Assembly (NCBI GenBank): GCA_905373605.1
Contig: CAJPTO010000170.1
Coordinates: forward strand, 1-7,018
Direction: 5' to 3'
DNA length: 7,018 nucleotides
Source: an uncultured Prevotella sp.
Lineage (GTDB): Bacteria > Bacteroidota > Bacteroidia > Bacteroidales > Bacteroidaceae
The position numbers were made by a program, and so were the translations under genes. The notes under the pieces are model-generated. The model searched no databases, had not been told where the DNA came from, and was given only the letters and a program-made list of their open reading frames with translations. Shown here one piece after another: positions 1-5,118 of this stretch. Position 1 is the stretch's first letter. Every line of letters starts with the position of its first letter.

Positions 1-104
1 TCTTCAGCTTTCACTTTATCGCAGGCATTGCATCCCGTAGCACAGAAAACCGTTAGGACCATGAGCCCCGTCTTAAGAAAGTTTCGCATGTTGTTTGTTT
101 TCAT
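1..104 (-). CDS. Putative lipoprotein, N-terminal fragment (partial)
   Basis: This is the first 34 codons of a minus-strand gene that runs out of the left edge. The ATG at 104-102 begins a typical lipoprotein signal: a short polar N-terminus with Lys2 and Arg7, a hydrophobic stretch at about residues 9-21, then the lipobox A22-T23-G24-C25. Cys25 would be lipidated after signal peptidase II cleavage, leaving a mature start CNACDKVKAE. A second in-frame Met at codon 6 (89-87) is an equally good start, as neither has a clear ribosome binding site. Nothing of the functional domain is visible, so no role can be given. It is downstream of the DUF805 gene on the same strand, but a hairpin terminator lies between them, so it is probably transcribed separately. 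Confidence 0.72.
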   Translation of the reverse strand, partial: MKTNNMRNFLKTGLMVLTVFCATGCNACDKVKAE

Positions 105-330
105 TAGTTTGTGATAATAAAGAATGTGCGTTGTATTTTGCTAACGCCTTGTGCATAATAGTGGCTTGGAACCAGCGTTTGCCATGCTGTGTGTTGAGCA
201 ACGGCTTAGCTGTTTCAGAATTTTCTGTTAGTGGTGTGTATGTCTTGTTGAATGAAGCCGTGTTATATTATGGCCATTCATTTCAATTTGGGGCTAGTAG
301 TGTTAGGCCTTTTGCCTAAAGCTAAAGTAA
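105..330. other. Non-coding gap, nothing recognised
   Basis: The gap between the lipoprotein start and the DUF805 terminator shows no convincing gene. The plus strand is open over much of it, but that frame would begin at a TTG inside the lipoprotein coding sequence and its translation is Cys-rich without family features. No exact TAnnTTTG element was found upstream of the lipoprotein start. A small 6-bp hairpin, TTAGGC at 303-308 with GCCTAA at 314-319, lies just past the terminator. Confidence 0.5.
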
Positions 331-375
331 ACTCTTCTGCCAGTCGGGCTGCAAAGCATCTGCCGGCAGAAGAGT
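331..375 (-). terminator. Hairpin terminator after the DUF805 gene
   Basis: A perfect 11-bp inverted repeat (331-341 with 365-375, core CTCTTCTGCC / GGCAGAAGAG) begins about 20 nt past the DUF805 stop codon. Read leftwards, the stem is followed by TTTACTTTAG, a moderate T-tract. Read rightwards it is followed by GTTTTTAG, so it may work in both directions. The 23-nt loop is long for an intrinsic terminator, but short GC pairs inside it could tighten it. Confidence 0.7.
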
Positions 376-395
376 GTTTTTAGTTGCACGTGCGT

Positions 396-770
396 TTACG
401 GTTGCGGTTCGCCAAAGCGGTTGGCTGTGGGTTCACCTTCCTTAACGCAAAGGACGATGTACCAAATGGCGCCGATGATAGGTACGGCACTGATGAAAAT
501 CCATCCTCCGCCTTTACCGATGTCGTGCATGCGACGCACGCTCACGGCCAATCCCGGAACTAAGATTGCCAAGGAATACAAGCCAAGGATGCCGGAAAAC
601 ACCAAAGCGAGGGTGCTACCTTGGCCTGCTACCCTAACAAGGATTTGGAACACAATGCTGATGACAAAGTTCACCAGTACGAATTGCCAAAACTCGCCAC
701 GACCTGCGCGGCCTTTAAACTGTGCATACTTGTTGGTTAGGATGTCTTTGTAATTTCCAATGATGTCCAT
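396..770 (-). CDS. DUF805 family inner-membrane protein
   Basis: A 124-residue protein with the hallmarks of the DUF805 (YhaH-like) family: a short cytoplasmic N-terminus, the motif FKGRAGRGEFW at residues 18-28, three or four hydrophobic segments (about 28-48, 53-75 and 90-110), the signature VRRMHDIGKGGGW at 78-90, and a Gly/Pro/Asn-rich tail (NRFGEPQP). The length is normal and the gene looks intact. No biochemical function is established for the family, so only a membrane location can be stated. The ATG at 770-768 is chosen because the family motif begins about 17 residues in, and an in-frame extension upstream would add nothing family-like. The leader is AT-rich with no Shine-Dalgarno. 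It stands alone, with a terminator downstream and a long non-coding region upstream. Confidence 0.93.
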   Translation of the reverse strand: MDIIGNYKDILTNKYAQFKGRAGRGEFWQFVLVNFVISIVFQILVRVAGQGSTLALVFSGILGLYSLAILVPGLAVSVRRMHDIGKGGGWIFISAVPIIGAIWYIVLCVKEGEPTANRFGEPQP

Positions 771-804
771 AATGTAAAAGTTTAAGTTATTGATAAATTT
801 TATT

Positions 805-836
805 ATAAGTTATGTCATTTTGCAGGCACTAGCAAA
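805..836 (-). promoter_or_regulatory. Candidate proximal promoter of the DUF805 gene
   Basis: On the minus strand TAACTTAT (812-805) partly fits the Bacteroidetes -7 consensus TAnnTTTG. A TTTG (836-833) precedes it by 20 nt, the usual spacing for the -33 element. It would give a leader of about 30 nt. The -7 match is imperfect, and a better -7 element lies further upstream at 995-1002. Confidence 0.35.
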
Positions 837-1013
837 AACAATCTCAATGGCTGTAGAAGTGGGCCATAAGAAGATGTGCCGCACCGCAAACGATATGAAG
901 TTGTTGTCATTAGGCATTGAAACCTTGCCTTTTAGGGATGGAATGCCTTTATAAGACAACGCACTTGATAAGGACGTGGTGAACTTCTTGTTTGCAAAGA
1001 TAAGCGAAAATTT
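810..1013 (-). other. Stop-free minus-strand frame upstream of DUF805; leader, small ORF or dispersed element
   Basis: Between stops at 1016-1014 and 812-810 the minus strand is open for 67 codons in DNA otherwise without genes. The translation does not look like low-complexity noise: it includes GIPSLKGKVSMPNDNNFISF and ends FASACKMT. The only useful ATG (917-915) gives a 35-residue peptide. The opposite strand also carries a 35-codon ATG ORF here (847-954). I recognise no family. A long untranslated leader of DUF805, a small protein, or a copy of a dispersed repeat that happens to be open are all possible. Confidence 0.3.
995..1002 (-). promoter_or_regulatory. Perfect -7 element (TATCTTTG), leftward
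   Basis: On the minus strand TATCTTTG matches TAnnTTTG exactly, and it is the same octamer as the -7 element of the yitT promoter. The region 20 nt upstream is AT-rich but has only a partial -33 match (AATG). If used, it would produce a leader of roughly 215 nt before DUF805, or a separate short transcript across 810-990. Confidence 0.45.
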
Positions 1014-1096
1014 TTATTTCTGCATTATGTTTCGTTGATTATTTTTCAATTAATTACACTTTATAACGATTATTCGGCTTTTTTGGAAAGTGGTAG

Positions 1097-1142
1097 GGAA
1101 AAAATGAATAAAACCCTTTGCCAAAATTCTTGCGCCAAAGGG
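1097..1142 (-). terminator. Candidate terminator for leftward transcripts from the yitT/DUF3467 island
   Basis: CCCTTTG at 1114-1120 pairs perfectly with CAAAGGG at 1136-1142 across a 15-nt loop. Read leftwards the stem is followed by TTTTATTCATTTTTT, a good U-tract. The stem is short, but no better terminator lies between the DUF3467 stop and here. If it is the real end, the transcript would carry the repeat blocks 1156-1643 as a 3' untranslated region of about 500 nt. Confidence 0.45.
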
Positions 1143-1155
1143 AAAAGACTTTAAA

Positions 1156-1282
1156 GGTGAAAGGGGCTTTTAAAGGTGAAAAGGTGAAGGGGTGAAAGGG
1201 TGAAAAGATGGGCTAACGCCGTGTAAAGGGGAAAAGGCTTTTAAGGGTGAAAGGGTGAAAGGGTGAAAAGATGGCTAATGCC
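1156..1282. repeat. GGTGAAAG-type octamer block with a duplicated unit
   Basis: Octamers of the form GGTGAAAG/GGTGAAAA/GGTGAAGG are stacked at 1175-1206 and again at 1246-1269, with a further copy at 1156. Each stack sits in a larger unit that opens with GGCTTTTAA and closes with GATGG(G)CTAAYGCC. The unit occurs twice, about 1165-1220 and 1236-1282, offset by 71 nt at the first GGTGAAAR octamer. The block is non-coding and purine-rich on the plus strand. Confidence 0.85.
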
Positions 1283-1310
1283 TTAAAGCATTCTGCTTAA
1301 GTCGAATCCT

Positions 1311-1518
1311 AGTTGACGTGTTAACAAGTTAACTGGTTGAGGAGTTGACTAGGTGACTAGGAGAGGAGTTGTTAAGTTGACTGGTTGAGGAGTTGACTAG
1401 GTGACTAAGAGAGGAGTTGAGGAGTTGACTAGTTGTGGAGTTGTTAAGTTGACTGGTTGATGAGTTGTCATTTTAACGAGTTATCAAGTTAACGAATTGA
1501 TAAGCTAGCAAGACAACA
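1311..1518. repeat. Degenerate 8-bp tandem array, AGTTGACT type (26 units)
   Basis: The 208 nt divide into 26 consecutive octamers with no insertion or deletion. The consensus is close to AGTTGACT; frequent forms are AGTTGACT, GGTTGAGG, AGGTGACT and AGTTGTTA. Six-octamer stretches 1327-1374 and 1375-1422 match at 43 of 48 positions, so part of the array grew by a 48-bp duplication. The last units (1471-1518) are the most diverged. Every reading frame on the plus strand is littered with stops, so this is not a decayed gene. Confidence 0.9.
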
Positions 1519-1552
1519 AGGCCGTTCGCCGCTCAGCAACTAAGTATACGGC

Positions 1553-1643
1553 TTAACTTGTTAACTCGTTAACTCCTCACAATCTCCTTAACTCTTCACA
1601 ATCTCCTCAAGTTCTCACAATCTCCTCAACTCGTCAAAGCTCC
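1553..1643. repeat. Pyrimidine-rich tandem array: octamers passing into a 19-bp repeat
   Basis: Two octamers, TTAACTTG and TTAACTCG (1553-1568), lead into three 19-bp units at 1569-1587, 1588-1606 and 1607-1625, consensus TTAACTCTTCACAATCTCC, and an 18-bp variant at 1626-1643. The 19-mer can be read as two octamers plus TCC. It is in the opposite strand sense to the array at 1311-1518, across a 34-nt spacer (1519-1552). It ends 10 nt before the DUF3467 stop codon. Confidence 0.87.
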
Positions 1644-1653
1644 TTACTCCCTT

Positions 1654-1968
1654 TTACGCTTCCCCTTTACCGCCGACGTTAAAAGGTGCGATGGTACGTG
1701 AACCCTCGTTGGGCAGTTTAATCTTTCCAAATTCTTGTTCGAATTTAAAGATGTTTTCTTGCATGGCCATGAGCAGTCGCTTGGCATGTTCGGGAGTCAT
1801 GATGATGCGACTGGCCACTTCGGGCTTGGGCATGCCAGGAAGAATGCGGGCGAAATCGAGGATGAAGTCGCTTGGCGAGTGCGAGATGAGCACGAAATTG
1901 GAGTACTGACCCGATGCCACTTCGGGCTTCAGGTCCATTTCAAAGGGTGTGGGTTGGTTCTGCTCCAT
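1654..1968 (-). CDS. DUF3467 domain protein
   Basis: A 104-residue soluble protein matching the DUF3467 family along its length: ASGQYSNFVLISHSPSDFILDF at about residues 18-39, a short Pro/Gly turn (LPGMPKPEV), RIIMTPEHAKRLLMAMQ at about 54-70, and FEQEFGKI near 77-84, with a loose charged tail. No signal peptide or membrane segment is present. The family is common in Bacteroidetes and its biochemical role is unknown. The ATG at 1968 fits the family N-terminus and is preceded by an A-rich leader (GGCAAAAAAGACAG) typical of this phylum. It lies 105 nt downstream of the yitT-like gene on the same strand. I saw no TAnnTTTG element in the gap, so the two may share a transcript. Repeat arrays begin 10 nt past its stop. 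Confidence 0.93.
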   Translation of the reverse strand: MEQNQPTPFEMDLKPEVASGQYSNFVLISHSPSDFILDFARILPGMPKPEVASRIIMTPEHAKRLLMAMQENIFKFEQEFGKIKLPNEGSRTIAPFNVGGKGEA

Positions 1969-2073
1969 TGTTGTTCTGTCTTTTTTGCCTTGGCTGCATG
2001 GCTGTTTGATGGTACATGCGTCAAGACAGCGGTTTATAATTGTTGTTTGTTGTATGCAGTGGTGATGCTGTGG

Positions 2074-3033
2074 CTATGCCTTTGCGGTTTGTCTTGCTGT
2101 GTGCGCCGCGTTCTCGGCCTGCGTTAGCCTTTGTTTGGGTTCATTGCTGAGTACCCTTTTCTTTCGTTTTGTTTTGAACTTGTCGAAGCCCAATCCATAA
2201 ACGCCAATCACCGAGCTTTGTGAAACGAAGGCGGCAGGGTCTATCTCGTTGATGATGGCGAAGATGGTTGACGATTCGTTTTGGCGAGCCAGCACGAAAA
2301 GCATCTTCACTTCGCGGCCCGAATAGAATCCGTTGCCGCTGATGGTGGTGCATCCACGTTGTGCGTTGACGTTGATGGCGCGGCCAATTTCTTCGTATTT
2401 CTCGGAGATGATGAAGAATTGCACCGACTGATGCATCATGTTCACCACCTTGTCTACACAAATGGAGAAGATGAAGAGGTAGATGTAGCCGTAAACCACT
2501 TCTTCCCAATTGTGCAAGGCGAAGTAGCTGGCTGTTACAACCGATATGTCTACCAGCAAGATTATTTTGCCAAGGGATATGTCGTGATACTTGTTTATCA
2601 TGGCAGCAATGATGTCTGTGCCGCCTGTCGAGGCATTGCAGGCCAATCCGAGGCCCACAGTGCTGCCCAAACAGGCAGAGCCAAGCACAATGGCCATGAA
2701 AGGTTGGCCTTGCAAGAAGGTGGAACCCTCCATCCACTGCTGCCCCACATAGCTGAAAAGCGCGAACATCAAGGCAGCGTAGAGCGTTTTGAGGCAGAAC
2801 TGCCAGCCCAACACTTTTAATGCTATGAGTAGCAATATGCCGTTCACGCTTAGGAATGTAACTTGCACCGGAATGTTCAGTCCCCAGTAGAGAATGGACG
2901 ACAGTCCTGGTATGCCACCCGTGGTGATGTGGTTGGGAAGCAAGAAGATGGACCATCCCAAGCTGCCGATGAACATGGCGATGGTTAGTAAAACTAGATC
3001 TTTTAGTAGCGTGTATCTCTTTGAAGTCAACAT
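2074..3033 (-). CDS. YitT family membrane protein (YitT_membrane + DUF2179)
   Basis: A 319-residue integral membrane protein. Hydrophobic segments lie at about residues 12-32, 55-75, 84-97, 112-132, 155-172 and 181-194, with the YitT landmarks TTGGIPGLSSIL (37-48) and STGGTDIIA (135-143). A cytoplasmic DUF2179 domain follows at about 205-283, with RGCTTISGNGFYSG, EIDPAAFV and VIGVYGLGF. A basic Lys/Arg-rich tail (284-319) extends past the domain. The substrate and role of the family are not established; membrane transport or small-ligand sensing are guesses. The frame stays open for 166 codons further upstream, but that part is translated repeat array. The start at 3033 is preferred because a perfect promoter -7 element lies 19 nt upstream and the family N-terminus begins here. 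The leader is A-rich without Shine-Dalgarno. Confidence 0.95.
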   Translation of the reverse strand: MLTSKRYTLLKDLVLLTIAMFIGSLGWSIFLLPNHITTGGIPGLSSILYWGLNIPVQVTFLSVNGILLLIALKVLGWQFCLKTLYAALMFALFSYVGQQWMEGSTFLQGQPFMAIVLGSACLGSTVGLGLACNASTGGTDIIAAMINKYHDISLGKIILLVDISVVTASYFALHNWEEVVYGYIYLFIFSICVDKVVNMMHQSVQFFIISEKYEEIGRAINVNAQRGCTTISGNGFYSGREVKMLFVLARQNESSTIFAIINEIDPAAFVSQSSVIGVYGLGFDKFKTKRKKRVLSNEPKQRLTQAENAAHTARQTAKA

Positions 3034-3052
3034 AATTTGGTTTTTTATGCGA

Positions 3053-3083
3053 CAAAGATACGCAATATTCGCGAAAGTTGAAA
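3053..3083 (-). promoter_or_regulatory. Bacteroidetes-type promoter of the yitT-like gene
   Basis: TATCTTTG on the minus strand (3060-3053) is an exact match to the -7 consensus TAnnTTTG. TTTC (3083-3080) lies 19 nt upstream and matches the -33 TTTG at three of four positions. Only 19 nt separate the -7 element from the ATG at 3033, so the leader must be very short. This position rules out the in-frame upstream start codons for yitT. Confidence 0.75.
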
Positions 3084-3124
3084 GGGTGGAATGAAAAATT
3101 GTTGGCTGAAATGTCGTTTTTTTT

Positions 3125-3474
3125 GAGGAGATGAGGAGTAAAGGGGATGAGTAGTAAAGGAGATGAGTAGTAAAGTAGTTAAGGAGATGAGGAGAGAAGT
3201 AGTAAAGGAGATAAGGAATAAAGGGGATAAGGGGATAAGGAGTAAGGGAGATGTGGAGAGAAGTAGTAAAGGAGAGAAGTAGTAAAGGAGTAAAGGAGAT
3301 AAGGAATAAAGGGGATAAGGAGATAAGGAGTAAGGGAGATGTGGAGAGAATGTAAAGGAGATAAGGATTAAAGGGGATAAGGGGACGGGGAGATAAGGAG
3401 TAAAGGAGATGTGGAGATAAGTAGTAAAGGAGAAAAGGAGATAAGTAGCTAAGGGGTTGAGAGGTTAAGGAGCT
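3125..3474. repeat. Degenerate 8-bp tandem array, AAGGAGAT type (43 full units plus one 6-nt unit)
   Basis: The 350 nt divide into 28 octamers, one 6-nt unit (AATGTA, 3349-3354), then 15 more octamers, with no other slip. The main forms are AAGGAGAT, AAGGAGTA, AAGTAGTA, AAGGGGAT and GTGGAGAG. Seven-octamer stretches 3205-3260 and 3293-3348 agree at 55 of 56 positions, a recent 88-bp (11-unit) duplication. The right-hand units (AAGGGGTT, GAGAGGTT, AAGGAGCT) grade towards the AGTTGACT-type array at 1311-1518. The minus strand is open in the yitT frame because the purine-rich plus strand almost lacks TTA, CTA and TCA; the translation is a monotonous eight-residue repeat. Confidence 0.93.
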
Positions 3475-3521
3475 AAACCAAATGTCTTGTTGCAGGGCGG
3501 TGAATGGCATTGTTAATTCGT

Positions 3522-3660
3522 AACTTGTCAACTCATCAATTCGTCAACTCTTTGACTCTTTAGCTCATCAGCTCTTTAACTCATCTTAAACTTGTTAACT
3601 CATCAACTCTTTAGCTCATCAACTTGTCATCTTGTTAACAAGTCAACTCATCAACCAGCA
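3522..3660. repeat. Degenerate 8-bp tandem array, AACTCATC type (17 units)
   Basis: Eight octamers (3522-3585), a 3-nt insertion TTA (3586-3588), and nine more octamers (3589-3660). Common forms are AACTCATC, AACTCTTT, AGCTCATC and AACTTGTC; the last unit, AACCAGCA, is a weak match. The reverse complement is of the GATGAGTT type, the same family as the array at 1311-1518 but on the other strand. It follows the purine-rich array across a spacer of 47 nt and lies just past the lpdA terminator. Confidence 0.9.
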
Positions 3661-3681
3661 TTCAGGACAATTCAAAGAAAT

Positions 3682-3735
3682 CGGGTTAATCAGAGTAAAA
3701 CAATCTGAATAGACTGTTTCAATCCGATTAGCCCG
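3682..3735 (-). terminator. Nested inverted repeat after lpdA, probable terminator
   Basis: The outer arms CGGGTTAATC (3682-3691) and GATTAGCCCG (3726-3735) pair over 10 bp with one non-canonical position. The inner arms AAACAATCT (3698-3706) and AGACTGTTT (3711-3719) pair over 9 bp around a 4-nt loop; in the leftward transcript the single odd pair is a G-U. Read leftwards the structure is followed by GATTTCTTTGAATTG, a moderate T-rich run. It begins about 27 nt past the lpdA stop. The T-tract is imperfect, so termination may be partial. Confidence 0.6.
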
Positions 3736-3762
3736 TTCCATCTGAAACGTTCGGGCAAAACG

Positions 3763-5118
3763 TTAAGGCATAAACGCCATGTCTTGCAATATCTCGCTAA
3801 GCGTTGGATGCGTGTGAACGATTTCGCCAAGTTGTGCGAGCGTTGCGCCGAAGTTCATCAGCACGGCCACTTCTTGTGCGATGAAAGCTGCGTTTTCGCC
3901 GTAGAGGTGACATCCCAGAATGCGGTCGTTCTCGTCGGTCATCAGCTTAATCATTCCTTCGGTGGCGTTTCCGGCGTTGGCTTTTCCGTTGGAGCGGTAG
4001 TAACCCTTGCGGCACTTGTAGGCCATGCCCTGCGCTTTGCACAGGTCTTCGCTCAATCCCACGCTTCCCACTTCGGGATGTGTGAAGATGGCTGCCGGCA
4101 CAACGTTGAACAAGATGCGGTCTGTGTGGCCCACGATGTGGTTAACAGCCCTGAAACCTTGGAACGTTGCGGCGTGTGCGAGCATCTGTTTGCCGTTAAC
4201 ATCGCCGATGGCATACACGCCAGGCACGTTGGTAAGCATGTTGTCGTCTGTGGAAATGCCAGCCGGCGAGTAGTCGATGTCGGTGTTTTCTAGTCCGAGT
4301 TCGGTTACGTTTGCTGCGCGGCCTGTTGCCATGAGCACCAGTTCGGCATCGGCAAAGGCCTCTTTGCCTTTCTTTTGATAGTGCACGCGCAGGTTGTCGC
4401 CTTCTGTTTCAATCTTCGTTACGCCCGATTGCAGTGCAAACTGCACGCCGCGTTGCTCCAACTGCTTGCGAAGACGCTTGGCGATGTCGCTGTCCAGTGC
4501 GGGCAGACACTCTTTAAGAAACTCAACCACCGTCACTTCGCTTCCGAAACTTCGGTAGATGCTGGCAAACTCCATGCCGATGACGCCTGCGCCGATGATG
4601 CAAAGGCTTCTCGGAACGTGGTCGAGGCAGAGCAGTTCGGTAGACGTTATCACGCCTTTTAGCTTTGCTCCCTCCACTGGAAGCACCTTTGCCGACGACC
4701 CCGTGGCGATGATGATGTTGTCGGCTGTGTATTCTTCGCCGTTTACCATCACCGTTTTGTTGGCCGAGAAGCGTGCTTCGCCCCTGATAAAGGTGATGTC
4801 TGGCAGCGACATAAGCTGTTCAACGCCCTGCCGTAGCCGTCCGATCACCTCTTCTTTGCGTGCCACCACGGCTTGCATGTCGATGTTAAAGGCCGCGTCT
4901 TTGATGGCAACGCCATATTGTTCGGCCTCTCTAACAGTGTCGGCCACCTCCGCATGCTTGCAAAGTGTCTTCGTTGGGATGCACCCACTGTTAAGACAAG
5001 TGCCACCGGGCTGATCTTTCTCTACCACCACCACTTGTAAGCCCTTGCGTGCAGCATATTCGGCAGTGCGATAACCGCCAGGCCCACTGCCTATAATCAA
5101 AAGATCACACTTGTTCAT
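3763..5118 (-). CDS. lpdA: Dihydrolipoyl dehydrogenase (L protein of the glycine cleavage system)
   Basis: A 451-residue flavoenzyme that re-oxidises protein-bound dihydrolipoamide and passes electrons via FAD to NAD+. The FAD-binding GSGPGG is at residues 10-15, and the redox disulfide is Cys41-Cys46 in GGTCLNSGCIPTK. ATG (138-140) closes the first FAD segment, and the NAD-binding GAGVIG is at 176-181. A second FAD contact is AIGDVNG at 303-309. The C-terminal HTHPTLSE supplies the catalytic His437-Glu442 pair. Length and domain order are normal and all catalytic residues are present. The start codon lies inside the gcvPB coding end (14-bp overlap), which implies translational coupling and assigns it to glycine cleavage. 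The same enzyme could also serve 2-oxoacid dehydrogenase complexes if the genome has no other copy. Confidence 0.95.
   Translation of the reverse strand: MNKCDLLIIGSGPGGYRTAEYAARKGLQVVVVEKDQPGGTCLNSGCIPTKTLCKHAEVADTVREAEQYGVAIKDAAFNIDMQAVVARKEEVIGRLRQGVEQLMSLPDITFIRGEARFSANKTVMVNGEEYTADNIIIATGSSAKVLPVEGAKLKGVITSTELLCLDHVPRSLCIIGAGVIGMEFASIYRSFGSEVTVVEFLKECLPALDSDIAKRLRKQLEQRGVQFALQSGVTKIETEGDNLRVHYQKKGKEAFADAELVLMATGRAANVTELGLENTDIDYSPAGISTDDNMLTNVPGVYAIGDVNGKQMLAHAATFQGFRAVNHIVGHTDRILFNVVPAAIFTHPEVGSVGLSEDLCKAQGMAYKCRKGYYRSNGKANAGNATEGMIKLMTDENDRILGCHLYGENAAFIAQEVAVLMNFGATLAQLGEIVHTHPTLSEILQDMAFMP

Noticed and set aside
95..319. 74-codon plus-strand frame at the left end
   Set aside because: It needs a TTG start inside the lipoprotein coding sequence on the other strand, has no ribosome binding or promoter signal, and its Cys-rich translation resembles no family I recognise.
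847..954. 35-codon plus-strand ATG ORF upstream of DUF805
   Set aside because: It is short, opposite to all neighbouring genes, and overlaps an equally long minus-strand frame. No evidence favours coding.
1311..1643. Insertion sequence or transposon end
   Set aside because: No transposase frame, no terminal inverted repeats with a target duplication, and the repeats are short tandem units.
1969..2073. Separate promoter or terminator between yitT and DUF3467
   Set aside because: No TAnnTTTG element and no hairpin with a U-tract were found; the gap shows only an A-rich leader in front of DUF3467.
2141..3055. His-rich 304-codon minus-strand frame overlapping yitT
   Set aside because: It is a shadow frame inside a well-supported membrane protein gene, with a composition unlike real proteins.
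3125..3474. Homopurine mirror repeat able to form triplex (H-) DNA
   Set aside because: Most octamers contain at least one T, so there is no long uninterrupted homopurine run or mirror symmetry.
3034..3531. Real N-terminal domain of the YitT protein
   Set aside because: The translation is the octamer array read in frame, and a perfect promoter -7 element separates it from the family start at 3033.
3125..3660. CRISPR array
   Set aside because: There are no repeats of 24-40 bp separated by unique spacers and no cas genes; the period is 8 bp with no spacers.
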